DNA from: an uncultured Anaerolineae bacterium
Lineage (GTDB): Bacteria > Chloroflexota > Anaerolineae > Anaerolineales > Villigracilaceae
DNA: 38,208 nt
Direction of reading: 5' to 3'
Assembly (NCBI GenBank): GCA_903854805.1
Contig: CAINXK010000481.1
Location: 1-38,208 of the forward strand
Every line of letters begins with the position of its first letter. Positions within the stretch are counted from its first letter, which is position 1. The notes below the pieces were generated by a model. The model was not told the origin of the DNA. It ran no database searches and worked only from the letters and a program-made list of their open reading frames with translations. A program made the position numbers and the translations under genes. Below are positions 8,023-16,031 of this stretch, in pieces.

Positions 8023-9066
8023 ATGAAGAGCACTCCATTTTTGCGGTATCTCTCCCTGTTTGCGGTAACCACATTGTTATTGAGCGCCTGTCAGCCAGTT
8101 GCGCCGGTCGCCCCGACGCCGTCTGCGACTCTGCCGCAACAGGCCACCCAAACGGCAACGACCAGGCCTACGCTGCCGCCACCAACAGTTACCCTAACAC
8201 CCCTGCCCACGGCTTCGCAGACTGCCAGCCCAACCCCCCGGCCTTTGGTGCGACGTGTGCTGATTCTCAGTATCGATGGTCTGCGCCCGGATGCCATCAG
8301 CCTGGCTCCCATGCCGAACCTGCTGGCCTTGATGCAAACTGGCGCCTATACTCTTACTGCTCAAACAATATTCCCGAGCTCTACGCTGCCGTCACACGCC
8401 TCCATGCTGACAAGTTTATGCCCTTCCAAGCACGGTGTCGATTGGAATGATTACTTGCCAGAGAGAGGCTACGCAAAAGGGACTGACTTGTTTGATCTGG
8501 CGCACGCTGCCGGGTTGAAAACTGTTATGTTTGTGGGTAAGGAAAAATTAAGGCAGATTACAGAACCTGGCAGCCTGGATGTATTTCGATATATCAACGA
8601 CCGTGATGTGGTCATTGCGCAGCGCATCACTGAGGAATTTCCGGTCGATTTTGGCATTATGTTTGTGCATTTTGCCACACCAGACGCCATGGGTCACGTC
8701 TATGGTTGGCTTAGCCCCCAATATATCAGTGTTGTCCAGCGTGCGGATGAAGCCCTGGGAACTCTGCTCAAAGACTTGGACGATCACGGCATCCGCCAGG
8801 AAACGCTTATTATTGTTACCGCTGACCATGGTGGGCATGACCAAACCCATGGCTCGCGCATGAAGGATGACATGACCATACCGTGGGTGATTTCTGGCCC
8901 AGGGGTGCGTCCTGGACAGCTGACCACCCCTGTCCAGACTACTGATACAGCTGCAACGGCTGCCTGGGCGCTTAATCTGCCTCGTCCGGCAGAATGGGAT
9001 GGCTGGCCGGTTTTTGAGGCTTTTGGCCAATTTATTCAGCCGCGTCCGGTTCCGTTTTGTGAATAG
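8023..9066 (+). CDS. lipoprotein, type I phosphodiesterase/nucleotide pyrophosphatase family
   Basis: A 347-residue exported lipoprotein with lipobox LLSAC, a Thr/Pro/Ala-rich spacer (about 24-75) and one alkaline-phosphatase-superfamily domain. The metal and catalytic residues of nucleotide pyrophosphatase/phosphodiesterases are visible: Asp85 in SIDGLRPD, the nucleophile Thr121 in FPSSTLPSH, Asp221 and His225 in PDAMGH, and Asp268-His269 plus the later His in TADHGGHDQTHG. It should hydrolyse a phosphodiester or phosphomonoester outside the membrane; substrate unknown. GAGG lies about 13 bases before the ATG. Two AGCTTAGT direct repeats 22 bp apart (7972 and 7994) lie upstream and could be a binding site. 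panC follows 12 bp downstream. Confidence 0.85.
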   Translation: MKSTPFLRYLSLFAVTTLLLSACQPVAPVAPTPSATLPQQATQTATTRPTLPPPTVTLTPLPTASQTASPTPRPLVRRVLILSIDGLRPDAISLAPMPNLLALMQTGAYTLTAQTIFPSSTLPSHASMLTSLCPSKHGVDWNDYLPERGYAKGTDLFDLAHAAGLKTVMFVGKEKLRQITEPGSLDVFRYINDRDVVIAQRITEEFPVDFGIMFVHFATPDAMGHVYGWLSPQYISVVQRADEALGTLLKDLDDHGIRQETLIIVTADHGGHDQTHGSRMKDDMTIPWVISGPGVRPGQLTTPVQTTDTAATAAWALNLPRPAEWDGWPVFEAFGQFIQPRPVPFCE

Positions 9067-9078
9067 AAGGTTAGTCTT

Positions 9079-9912
9079 ATGATCATTGCTACCGCGCTTG
9101 AAGAACTATTTTACGCTCGTGGTTTATTGGATGGCCCGGTTGGGATTGTGCCGACCATGGGCTATCTGCACACCGGGCATATAGCCCTTGTGCGGCGTGC
9201 CAAAAGTGAGTGTAAAAGCGTCATCGTTACCATCTTTGTCAATCCCACCCAGTTCGCGCCCAATGAAGACCTTGAAAAATATCCTCGCAGCACGCAGCGT
9301 GACCTGCAGGCGCTTGCAGATGTCCAAGCGGATGTTGTCTGGATGCCCACTCCCGAAATTATGTACCCGCCTGGCTACCAGACCTGGGTGGATGTGGACA
9401 CTCTTACACGACCACTGGAAGGTTCTGTACGTCCTGGTCATTTTCGAGGTGTAACAACGGTCGTCTCAAAGCTTTTTAACGCCACTCGGCCCGATAAAGC
9501 ATATTTTGGGCAAAAGGATGCTCAGCAAGCCGCAGTGATCCGCCAGATGACGCGTGATTTGAGCTATCCGATTGAAATTGTGATTTGTCCCACACAGCGT
9601 GAAGCAGATGGCCTGGCTATGTCCAGCCGTAACAGCTATCTGGACATGGTTCAGCGCCAGGCTGCCACGGTATTGTACCGGGCACTTTCTGCCGCCAAAT
9701 CAGCTTTTGACAACGGTGAAGAACATGCCGAGCAGCTGCGCCAGATTGTCAGGGAAGTGGTTGGAAGCGAGCCGCTGGCCCGGTTGGAATATGTTTCCTG
9801 CGCCGATTACGAGTCCCTGGCTGAGCTGGAGACTATTGAAACAAAGGCGCTGCTTTCTCTGGCTGTCCATATTGGGAAAACCCGTTTGATCGATAACTTT
9901 ATTCTGGAGTGA
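9079..9912 (+). CDS. panC: pantothenate synthetase
   Basis: A 277-residue cytoplasmic enzyme that condenses pantoate and beta-alanine with ATP to make pantothenate, the precursor of coenzyme A. Characteristic motifs are GIVPTMGYLHTGH with the nucleotidylyl-transferase signature H31-x-G-H34, TIFVNPTQFAPNED, the pantoate-binding region RPGHFRGVTTVVSKLFN, YFGQKDAQQ and the KMSKS-equivalent AMSSRN. Length matches the family. It lies 12 bp after the phosphodiesterase lipoprotein gene and probably shares its transcript; panB and panD are not in the window. A terminator follows. Confidence 0.97.
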   Translation: MIIATALEELFYARGLLDGPVGIVPTMGYLHTGHIALVRRAKSECKSVIVTIFVNPTQFAPNEDLEKYPRSTQRDLQALADVQADVVWMPTPEIMYPPGYQTWVDVDTLTRPLEGSVRPGHFRGVTTVVSKLFNATRPDKAYFGQKDAQQAAVIRQMTRDLSYPIEIVICPTQREADGLAMSSRNSYLDMVQRQAATVLYRALSAAKSAFDNGEEHAEQLRQIVREVVGSEPLARLEYVSCADYESLAELETIETKALLSLAVHIGKTRLIDNFILE

Positions 9913-9941
9913 AATTCAAAAAGAAAAATTATTGCTGATAT

Positions 9942-9974
9942 AAAACATCCTGAGCAAGAGACTCGGGATGTTTT
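9942..9974 (+). terminator. intrinsic terminator of panC
   Basis: A 13-bp stem with one G-T pair (9942-9954 with 9962-9974), loop CAAGAGA; the 3' arm ends in TTTT. The A-run on the other side could also serve the minus-strand rnhB operon. Confidence 0.75.
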
Positions 9975-10146
9975 ATATGACTTACCTGTTGTATCAGGCC
10001 CTTTATATTGATTTCCAGGTATTTGCCAAACTGCGCCATTTGTTCCTGGGTCAAGCTTTCATCTGGGCGGCGTATACAACGTTGCCGTGTTCAACTGAAA
10101 GGATCTCAAATGGTTGTCCTGACCCACCGAAGGTTGGTTTATTTTG
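9975..10146 (-). pseudogene. possible frameshifted remnant after rnhB
   Basis: Directly after the rnhB stop the same minus frame reads on as protein-like text (FGGSGQPFEILSVEHGNVVYA) to a TGA. Near 10070 a shifted frame takes over and reads RPDESLTQEQMAQFGKYLEI and beyond. Joined by a one- or two-base correction the two would form a plausible peptide of about 50 residues. There is no clear start codon or ribosome-binding site. This may be the decayed tail of a gene or chance. Confidence 0.25.
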
Positions 10147-10758
10147 CTATCCGATTTTGAATGATTTCCGGTGAATGGCTGATAGCCCCAATCTTTGAAT
10201 CGCAGCTCGGTGAATGGCTGTACCATAGCCTTTATGACGCCCCAACTCATAACCTGGAAATTGATCATCAAGTATATGCATCAATGCATCCCGTTCAGTT
10301 TTGGCCAATACCGAGGCAGCCGCGATGCTAAGAGACTGTGTTTCGCCTCTGATAAATTTTTCGCCGGGATAAGGGCAGTTTTTCCAGTGAATGAAGTCGA
10401 ATAAGTAATATTCGGGCATCAACGTCAGGCCTTCAATGGCACGCTGCATGGCCAGGCGGTTGGCAGGCAAGATTCCGATCTCGTCAATTTCGGCGTTGGT
10501 TGTCGAGCCAATCGACCATGCCAAAGCTTCAGCTTTGATCACCTGGGCCCAATATTCACGCTGTCGAGGTGTCATTTTTTTTGAATCACGCACACCAGCC
10601 AGGCTGTGTTGGATGTTTGCATGGTTTGGAAGAATAATTGCGCCTGCCATGACTGGGCCTGCCCAGGCGCCGCGCCCAGCTTCGTCAATACCCCCAATAA
10701 AGTGAAATCCTTTTTCCCACAGGGCCTGTTCAAGATGCAGGCCGGGCTTTTCAATCAT
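10147..10758 (-). CDS. rnhB: ribonuclease HII
   Basis: A 203-residue enzyme that cuts the RNA strand of RNA-DNA hybrids and starts removal of misincorporated ribonucleotides. The catalytic acidic residues are visible in GIDEAGRG (Asp, Glu), GVRDSKKM (Asp) and YYLFDFIHW (Asp), and the C-terminal HKGYGTAIHRAA and IHRKSF motifs are standard for the family. The ATG at 10758 gives the usual N-terminus (MIEKPGLHLEQALWEKG); an in-frame ATG at 10776 is the alternative. The start overlaps the end of the glycosyltransferase gene by eight bases, so it is translationally coupled and last in a four-gene operon. Confidence 0.95.
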   Translation of the reverse strand: MIEKPGLHLEQALWEKGFHFIGGIDEAGRGAWAGPVMAGAIILPNHANIQHSLAGVRDSKKMTPRQREYWAQVIKAEALAWSIGSTTNAEIDEIGILPANRLAMQRAIEGLTLMPEYYLFDFIHWKNCPYPGEKFIRGETQSLSIAAASVLAKTERDALMHILDDQFPGYELGRHKGYGTAIHRAAIQRLGLSAIHRKSFKIG

Positions 10759-11470
10759 ATAATCCCAGCCGCCCATTGCGGCGAATTTTCAATAGATCAA
10801 GAAACATTTTCCACGAATCTCGAAAGACGTTGATTTTGCTCTCAGGGTTGAAGTACCATGGGATCGGAATTTCGAGGATTGGATAATTCCGGCGGCTGGC
10901 TATGTAGAGCAATTCTACATCAAATGACCATCCCATCAGAGTTTGACGGTGAAAAAGGTCTTCCGCAGCATCTGCGCGAAACATTTTGAAACCGCATTGT
11001 GTATCATGCAGGGCTGGCAATACCAGGATGCGGATAAGGTTGTTGAATACGCGCCCGGTGAAATGCCGGTAGTAAGGCTCATGGTAACGCACGGCTCCCG
11101 GGGCTTCACGTGAAGCGATCGCAATTGGAATATCTATAGCCGGTGGTATAAAGCGCGTGATTTCAGCGGTGGGCATGGAAAAATCGGAGTCTGCAAAAAA
11201 ACGATAAGCTCCCCTGGCAGCGAGCATACCTTTTTGTACAGCACGTCCTTTCCCTGGTAAATCATCATGCAGTACGCGCACAATAGCATGGCGGCTGGCA
11301 TATTCGTTGCCAACTGCCAGCGTCTGGTCGTGACTGGCGTTTTCAATCACTAATACTTCTGTTTCAAAAGCCTGGTTGGTGGCAAAATGCACCACCTGCT
11401 CCAGGGTTTGGGGCAGGCGGCGTTCTTCGTTGTGGGCAGGGATGATAATACTCAGAAATGGGTTGGACAT
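10751..11470 (-). CDS. family 2 glycosyltransferase, dolichyl-phosphate glucosyltransferase-like
   Basis: A 239-residue GT-A fold enzyme. The N-terminus SIIIPAHNEERRLP binds the nucleotide sugar, ADSDFSMP holds the metal-binding DxD, and DTQCGFKMF with SFDVELLYIA are hallmarks of the ALG5/DPM1-like branch that transfers a sugar from UDP- or GDP-sugar to a polyprenyl phosphate. No C-terminal membrane helices are seen, so it is probably peripheral. The ATG at 11470 overlaps the stop of the NERD-like gene as TAATG, and its own end overlaps rnhB. The likely product, a polyprenyl-phosphate sugar, would feed GT-C enzymes such as the protein at 29.6 kb (inference). Confidence 0.85.
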   Translation of the reverse strand: MSNPFLSIIIPAHNEERRLPQTLEQVVHFATNQAFETEVLVIENASHDQTLAVGNEYASRHAIVRVLHDDLPGKGRAVQKGMLAARGAYRFFADSDFSMPTAEITRFIPPAIDIPIAIASREAPGAVRYHEPYYRHFTGRVFNNLIRILVLPALHDTQCGFKMFRADAAEDLFHRQTLMGWSFDVELLYIASRRNYPILEIPIPWYFNPESKINVFRDSWKMFLDLLKIRRNGRLGLYD

Positions 11471-12561
11471 TATCGATTGACGTAGATGTAAATTCCAAAG
11501 GCAGCCATGGCGCACAACCAGATGAGCAGGACGATCCCAAGGGTGGTCAGTTGGGCCGTGGTCATTCCGAAAAGGCCTTTTTTCTTCGGCGCGGGTTTTG
11601 TCGATGTACCGATGCCAGCTGAGTTGGCGCCAGGTCTGGCAGGTTCAAGATTTTCAGAGAATGGTTGTACTGGGAGCCCGGAATCCAGTGGCTGACCGGT
11701 TGAATTTTGGAGACGTTCAAGGTCATCACTCGAACTCGAAAAAGCTACCGCTCTGAGGGTTGAGTTTTGCGAGACAGGCTGGTTGGCTGTATTTTGACTC
11801 TGCTTATTCTCATCAAACGAGAAATCCAGTGTATCGGCAGAGAAAGCCGGGTTTGAACCGGGTTGTTGTACCAGTGTTGGGATGCCCTGGGCTGAACCTT
11901 GTTCTTTGTTGATAGGTTCGGGGACTGAAGCAAAAGCATCGGGGGGCGTGGCAGGATGTGCCTGTTTTTTTGGACCATTTACGATGACTTGCGCGATCTC
12001 TGATGTAACTTTGGTATTCATGATCGGGCGCGCCTGGTTCATCGAAATGGCAAAGCGTTCCAAAGCGTCACTCATGACAATTCGCGCAGTCGGACGCACC
12101 GATTCAATGTGCATACCCGGATTGGCAGCCATCAAGATAGGGTCTACTATCAGCACATCTTTATAACCGGCGCGGTCGAGATAAATTTGGAGAACACGGC
12201 CAAGCTTAACAGTACGTTGAACCAGGTTTATACTCGCGGGAACAAACTTTTCGCCAGCCATCGTGCCCCATTCATCATCTCGGGCCCGGTAAACGCCGCG
12301 TTCGTTTGTCACGTTGATTAAGTAAAGACCTGGAGGTCCGATTAATACCATTGGCAAATCGATATCGGTATCGGGCAGGGTGATATTGCGCAGCAGGATA
12401 AAGTTAGAGCCCAGGACTTTATCTAATACTGCGATAACTATATTTTGCGCTTGTAAACGCGGATACCAGTTCAAGCCAAATTTCAGCGTGCCCTGTATGC
12501 GTCCAAAAATATCGATTACACCGCTTTCATTGCGGAATGGAGTCCTGTCAGCAATTTCCAT
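11470..12561 (-). CDS. tail-anchored NERD-like domain protein
   Basis: A 363-residue protein. Residues about 35-165 resemble the nuclease-related NERD fold: LPMVLIGPPGLYLINVTNERG matches the beta-hairpin and catalytic-strand region, followed by the helix containing INLVQRTVKLGRVL. The usual E-x-K on that strand reads N-x-T here, so nuclease activity is doubtful. A Ser/Pro/Gln-rich disordered linker (about 205-325) leads to a single C-terminal membrane helix (LGIVLLIWLCAMAAFGIYIY), so the bulk lies in the cytoplasm. GGAGG six bases before the ATG at 12561 fixes the start. It sits second in the operon, 35 bp after the small upstream gene, and ends in TAATG coupling to the glycosyltransferase. 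Function unknown. Confidence 0.6.
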   Translation of the reverse strand: MEIADRTPFRNESGVIDIFGRIQGTLKFGLNWYPRLQAQNIVIAVLDKVLGSNFILLRNITLPDTDIDLPMVLIGPPGLYLINVTNERGVYRARDDEWGTMAGEKFVPASINLVQRTVKLGRVLQIYLDRAGYKDVLIVDPILMAANPGMHIESVRPTARIVMSDALERFAISMNQARPIMNTKVTSEIAQVIVNGPKKQAHPATPPDAFASVPEPINKEQGSAQGIPTLVQQPGSNPAFSADTLDFSFDENKQSQNTANQPVSQNSTLRAVAFSSSSDDLERLQNSTGQPLDSGLPVQPFSENLEPARPGANSAGIGTSTKPAPKKKGLFGMTTAQLTTLGIVLLIWLCAMAAFGIYIYVNR

Positions 12562-12596
12562 GATCTGCCTCCGCCGGGTATCCGGCTAACTGGGAA

Positions 12597-12893
12597 TTAT
12601 AGACTGGGCACTTCTTCTAGCAGGTCGCGTTGGGTTCCGTTTCCAGTGGTGATAACATCACCGTTGAGTCGCACGACCCGGCTGGTTTCAAATGTGCTCC
12701 CCAAAAATTCTTTACGCATGCCTGTTACAAATATTTGGCCGTTATTCAAACGAGTAATCAGGCCTGCCCGTTTAATAATAATACTGTCAGAAAAGGTGGC
12801 GCCTCGGCGCTCATATGCGCGTACCAATTCGATTCTTCCATCCGGTGCATAGCGCACCGCCTCAATTACACCGTCAAACTTAAGCTTTGCCAT
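12597..12893 (-). CDS. small conserved-looking protein of unknown function
   Basis: A 98-residue soluble protein opening MAKLKFDGVIEAVRYAPDG and ending in an acidic DLLEEVPSL. The pattern of short hydrophobic strands with turns (IELVRAYERRG, SDSIIIKRAGLITRL, GQIFVTGMR) suggests an all-beta fold. I do not recognise a family. The ATG at 12893 is favoured over one at 12905 because GGAGG lies six bases before it. First gene of the operon that continues with the NERD-like protein, the glycosyltransferase and rnhB. Confidence 0.65.
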   Translation of the reverse strand: MAKLKFDGVIEAVRYAPDGRIELVRAYERRGATFSDSIIIKRAGLITRLNNGQIFVTGMRKEFLGSTFETSRVVRLNGDVITTGNGTQRDLLEEVPSL

Positions 12894-12967
12894 CTCTACC
12901 TCCATGCAATTTTCGCTTACAATTTTACTTCTATTTCAACTGTTGAGCGCCTTGTTCTTAAAGAGTA

Positions 12968-12995
12968 AGCCGCTGGCTTTTGAAGGCCAACGGCT
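12968..12995. terminator. hairpin between tRNA-Pro and the minus operon
   Basis: A 10-bp stem AGCCGCTGGC/GCCAACGGCT with one C-A mismatch on the plus strand (a U-G pair on the minus strand), loop of eight. The T-run lies on the plus-strand side, the A-run on the other, so its use as a terminator for the tRNA is uncertain. Confidence 0.4.
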
Positions 12996-13003
12996 GTTTT
13001 TAG

Positions 13004-13076
13004 TCGGGGTGGGCGGACTTGAACCGCCGGCCCCCGCGTCCCAAACGCGGTGCGCTGCCAACTGCGCTACACCCCG
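13004..13076 (-). tRNA. tRNA-Pro, anticodon TGG
   Basis: The minus strand begins CGGGGTG and ends CACCCCGA, giving a full acceptor stem. The anticodon arm CCGCG-TTTGGGA-CGCGG gives anticodon TGG (CCA codons). The D arm GCGC...GCGC and T arm GGCGG-TTCAAGT-CCGCC are intact. The CCA end is not encoded. Confidence 0.96.
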
Positions 13077-13096
13077 ATATCTCTTGTGCTGAAAGC

Positions 13097-13125
13097 AGTA
13101 TAATGCCAACCGTCAGACTCGTCAA
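13097..13125 (-). promoter_or_regulatory. promoter of tRNA-Pro
   Basis: On the minus strand TTGACG (13125-13120), a 17-bp spacer and TATACT (13102-13097) are a near-consensus sigma70 promoter, starting about 15 bp before the tRNA. Confidence 0.8.
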
Positions 13126-13148
13126 ATGGATTATTGAGTATTTTCCCA

Positions 13149-14048
13149 ATGTCTCGTAAATCACCCTGGATTTTGCCTTTTTATTTACTGCTCAGTGTAT
13201 ATTTTTCCGCTTGCGCCCCCACGCAGGCTCTGCCGCAATTTAAAAATACCCTCGTGGCTATTCAACCAACACCGAGTGTTGTAGTCAAAGCCACGCCTGT
13301 GGCATCCCTGGCAGTCGCAACGGTTACCATGGGCCCAGTAGTTTGCAATTCACAGGCAGGCAGCCTGGAAACAGGCGTGATCGATACTCTTCTACTTGAT
13401 AAGCCCATGCGTTATACAGTTTACCTGCCACCATGCTACTCGCTAGATATAAATATGCGTTATCCTGTTCTATACCTGCTTCACGGGCAGGGTTACATTG
13501 AGGACCAGTGGATCCGTATTGGCGCTGTTTCCACGGCTGACCGGCTGATTACAGCTGGGGATGTCCTGCCCTTTATAATTGTTTTTCCATTCGATTATTC
13601 TTACAAACAGCCTGCCGAGTACAGATTTGAGGATGTATTTATCCAGCAGCTGATCCCAACCATTGATGGCACGTATCGTACGCAGGTAGCTGCCACCCAA
13701 CGTGCCATCGGTGGCCTCTCGCGCGGCGGTGCATGGGCCCTGCATATTGGCGCTGGTCATCCGGATCTATTTGGCTCGATCGGAGGACATTCCCCCGCGA
13801 TTTTTATTCGGGGCGAAAATTCCTTAAAGCGTGACATCCTGGCAATTCCGCCCGATCAATTACCGCGTATCTGGTTGGATGCTGGCGATAGTGATAGTGA
13901 ATATGAGGTCATCGTACCTTTTGAGGAATTCCTGAGCCAAAAAAATATTCCACATGAGTGGCACAAATATATCGGTTGGCATGACGAAAAATACTGGTCA
14001 GCACATGTGGAAAGATATTTGCGCTGGTATGCCCAGGGTTGGAGATAG
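13149..14048 (+). CDS. esterase-like lipoprotein (putative esterase/feruloyl esterase family)
   Basis: A 299-residue alpha/beta hydrolase with an N-terminal signal and lipobox FSAC (Cys22), so it is probably anchored outside the membrane. The core motifs of the putative-esterase family (PF00756) are present: YPVLYLLHGQG (oxyanion region), the nucleophile elbow GGLSRGG, an acidic residue in LDAGDSDSE and the final His in IGWHDEKYW. It likely hydrolyses carbohydrate or phenolic esters; substrate unknown. The ATG at 13149 is used rather than an upstream TTG at 13134; neither has a clear Shine-Dalgarno sequence. gatC begins 23 bp after its stop. Confidence 0.8.
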   Translation: MSRKSPWILPFYLLLSVYFSACAPTQALPQFKNTLVAIQPTPSVVVKATPVASLAVATVTMGPVVCNSQAGSLETGVIDTLLLDKPMRYTVYLPPCYSLDINMRYPVLYLLHGQGYIEDQWIRIGAVSTADRLITAGDVLPFIIVFPFDYSYKQPAEYRFEDVFIQQLIPTIDGTYRTQVAATQRAIGGLSRGGAWALHIGAGHPDLFGSIGGHSPAIFIRGENSLKRDILAIPPDQLPRIWLDAGDSDSEYEVIVPFEEFLSQKNIPHEWHKYIGWHDEKYWSAHVERYLRWYAQGWR

Positions 14049-14071
14049 CGGAATACGTTATAATTCAATTT

Positions 14072-14365
14072 ATGCCCTTATCACGCTTGGAAGTTGAACA
14101 TATTGCCAGTCTTGCCCGGCTCGAATTGACCGATGACGAGAAAAATCGCTATCGAGAGCAGCTTTCTGCTATTCTTGATCATGTTGCTCAATTGCAAAAA
14201 TTGAATACAGCGGACACGCGAATTGAGTTAAATACAGGCGTATTGGGCGATGAAAGTTCTTTGCGTATCGATGAAGCTCGTCCTGGCCTGACGACGGAAG
14301 TCTTGCTCAGATCTGCTCCCGAAAAAGAGCGTTCACAGTTTAAAATTCCAGCGGTTTTTGAATAA
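14072..14365 (+). CDS. gatC: Asp-tRNA(Asn)/Glu-tRNA(Gln) amidotransferase subunit C
   Basis: A 97-residue protein matching GatC: MPLSRLEVEHIASLARLELT at the N-terminus, YREQLSAILDHVAQLQKL in the middle, and the extended C-terminal part with ARPGLTTE and the ending FKIPAVFE. It clamps GatA and GatB together in the complex that converts misacylated Glu-tRNA(Gln) or Asp-tRNA(Asn) to the correct amide. No Shine-Dalgarno is visible, while TATAAT at 14059-14064 ends seven bases before the ATG, so the mRNA may be leaderless. gatA follows 74 bp downstream; gatB is not in the window. Confidence 0.93.
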   Translation: MPLSRLEVEHIASLARLELTDDEKNRYREQLSAILDHVAQLQKLNTADTRIELNTGVLGDESSLRIDEARPGLTTEVLLRSAPEKERSQFKIPAVFE

Positions 14366-14439
14366 GTATTCTCGCCAGGAAATAATTAAAAATATTTCCA
14401 TCCTGGTTTCTTTGTTTTCATCTCCCTTTGTCTCATATT

Positions 14440-15915
14440 ATGAATCTTGCTGATCTTACACTAACCGAAGCACGCACCCTGCTGTATAAGGGCGAAATCT
14501 CCAGCCGCGAACTGACCCAGGCGGTATTGGATCGTATTGCTGCGCTGGATGGCAGGTTGCACGCTTTCCTGTACGTTGCTGACGGGTCTGCACTGGAGCA
14601 GGCCGATGCTGCAGATCGCCGGCGCAAGCTTGAACCTGTTGCAGAAAATTCGCTATTGGGTATTCCCCTGGCGGTCAAGGATGTTTTGGCGGTAACAGGC
14701 ATGCCATGCACTTGCGGTTCCAAAATTCTCGAGGGTTATCTGCCCCCTTATACGGCAACGGCGGTAAAAAGACTGCAGGAAGCGGGCATGGTTATCGTTG
14801 GTAAGACCAATACCGATGAATTTGCGATGGGGTCTTCCACCGAAAACTCTGCTTATGGCGTTACCCACAACCCATGGGATCTGACCCGCGTACCAGGCGG
14901 TTCTTCAGGCGGTAGTGCGGCAGCTGTGGCGGCCAATCTTGTGTCAGTGGCTTTGGGCACCGATACAGGTGGAAGTGTGCGCCAGCCGGCCTCATTTTGT
15001 GGGGTGACCGGGCTCAAACCGACTTACGGGCGTGTTTCTCGTTATGGGTTAATAGCATATGGCTCATCGCTGGATTCTTGCGGAATATTGAGCCGTTCTG
15101 TGCTGGATATGGCTCCGGTCTTTTCTTTGATGGCTGGGCCCGATCCGTTGGACTCCACTTCGCAAAACGTTACAGCTGCTCAATTTGATTTCAACGCATC
15201 TTCCGGTCAAGACCTGCGCGGTGTTCGTATTGGTGTGCCCGATGAATATTTTATTGAGGGAATTCAGCCGGATGTTGAAGCGCGAGTTCGCGCAGCTATC
15301 AGCGTTTTTGAAAATTTAGGCGCAGAGATCAAACGGGTCAGTTTGCCTTATACTGAATATGCACTCCCGGTTTATTACCTGATTGCTCCAGCCGAGGCCT
15401 CCGCCAACCTGGCGCGTTATGACGGTATCCGGTTTGGTCCCAGGGTCGCCCAAATCGGCCAGAATATTTTAGATGTGTTCACACGTACCCGCGGAGAAAA
15501 ATTTGGAGACGAGGTCACTCGTCGTATTATGCTGGGAACGTATGCACTTTCTGCAGGTTACTATGATGCATATTATGGTCAAGCGCAGAAAGTACGCACA
15601 TTGATTAAAAAAGATTTTGAGCAGGTTTTTCACGAAGTGGATGCAATTGCCTGCCCAGTTGCGCCGACCACAGCTTTCCAGATTGGTGCACATGGTGATG
15701 ACCCATTGGCAATGTATCTGGAAGACGTCTTTACCTTGCCTGCCAATCTGGCGGGTGTCCCAGGGTTGGCCTTCCCGGTTGGGTTTGATCGAAATGGTTT
15801 ACCGGTTGGCATGCAGCTAATGGGGCGGCATTTTGATGAAGCGGGCCTGTTTCGGTTGGGGCATGCTTACCAGCAAGCCACGGATTGGCACACATACGCG
15901 CCAAACCTTGAATAA
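14440..15915 (+). CDS. gatA: Asp-tRNA(Asn)/Glu-tRNA(Gln) amidotransferase subunit A
   Basis: A 491-residue amidase-signature enzyme that releases ammonia from glutamine or asparagine and passes it to GatB. The catalytic triad is Lys80 in LAVKDVL, the cis-Ser155 in [10 protein letters not shown] and the nucleophile Ser179 in [10 protein letters not shown]; spacing matches known GatA proteins. Downstream family motifs include [13 protein letters not shown] and [13 protein letters not shown]. The ATG at 14440 gives the usual N-terminus ([15 protein letters not shown]); an upstream TTG at 14428 is less likely. No Shine-Dalgarno is seen. Probably cotranscribed with gatC. Confidence 0.97.
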   Translation: MNLADLTLTEARTLLYKGEISSRELTQAVLDRIAALDGRLHAFLYVADGSALEQADAADRRRKLEPVAENSLLGIPLAVKDVLAVTGMPCTCGSKILEGYLPPYTATAVKRLQEAGMVIVGKTNTDEFAMGSSTENSAYGVTHNPWDLTRVPGGSSGGSAAAVAANLVSVALGTDTGGSVRQPASFCGVTGLKPTYGRVSRYGLIAYGSSLDSCGILSRSVLDMAPVFSLMAGPDPLDSTSQNVTAAQFDFNASSGQDLRGVRIGVPDEYFIEGIQPDVEARVRAAISVFENLGAEIKRVSLPYTEYALPVYYLIAPAEASANLARYDGIRFGPRVAQIGQNILDVFTRTRGEKFGDEVTRRIMLGTYALSAGYYDAYYGQAQKVRTLIKKDFEQVFHEVDAIACPVAPTTAFQIGAHGDDPLAMYLEDVFTLPANLAGVPGLAFPVGFDRNGLPVGMQLMGRHFDEAGLFRLGHAYQQATDWHTYAPNLE

Positions 15916-16031
15916 TTCTAAAAAATGCAGCTTCATCCGGGGATCAGGATTGATAGCTAAACAAAAAAATTGGAACCAGGGTTTTTCGTAAAAGCCCATG
16001 GATTATTACTTTTCGGACGAGGATGAAAACC

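Noticed and set aside
9968..10174. A 68-codon plus-strand ORF after panC
   Set aside because: It begins within the terminator region, is antisense to the rnhB end, and has no family resemblance.
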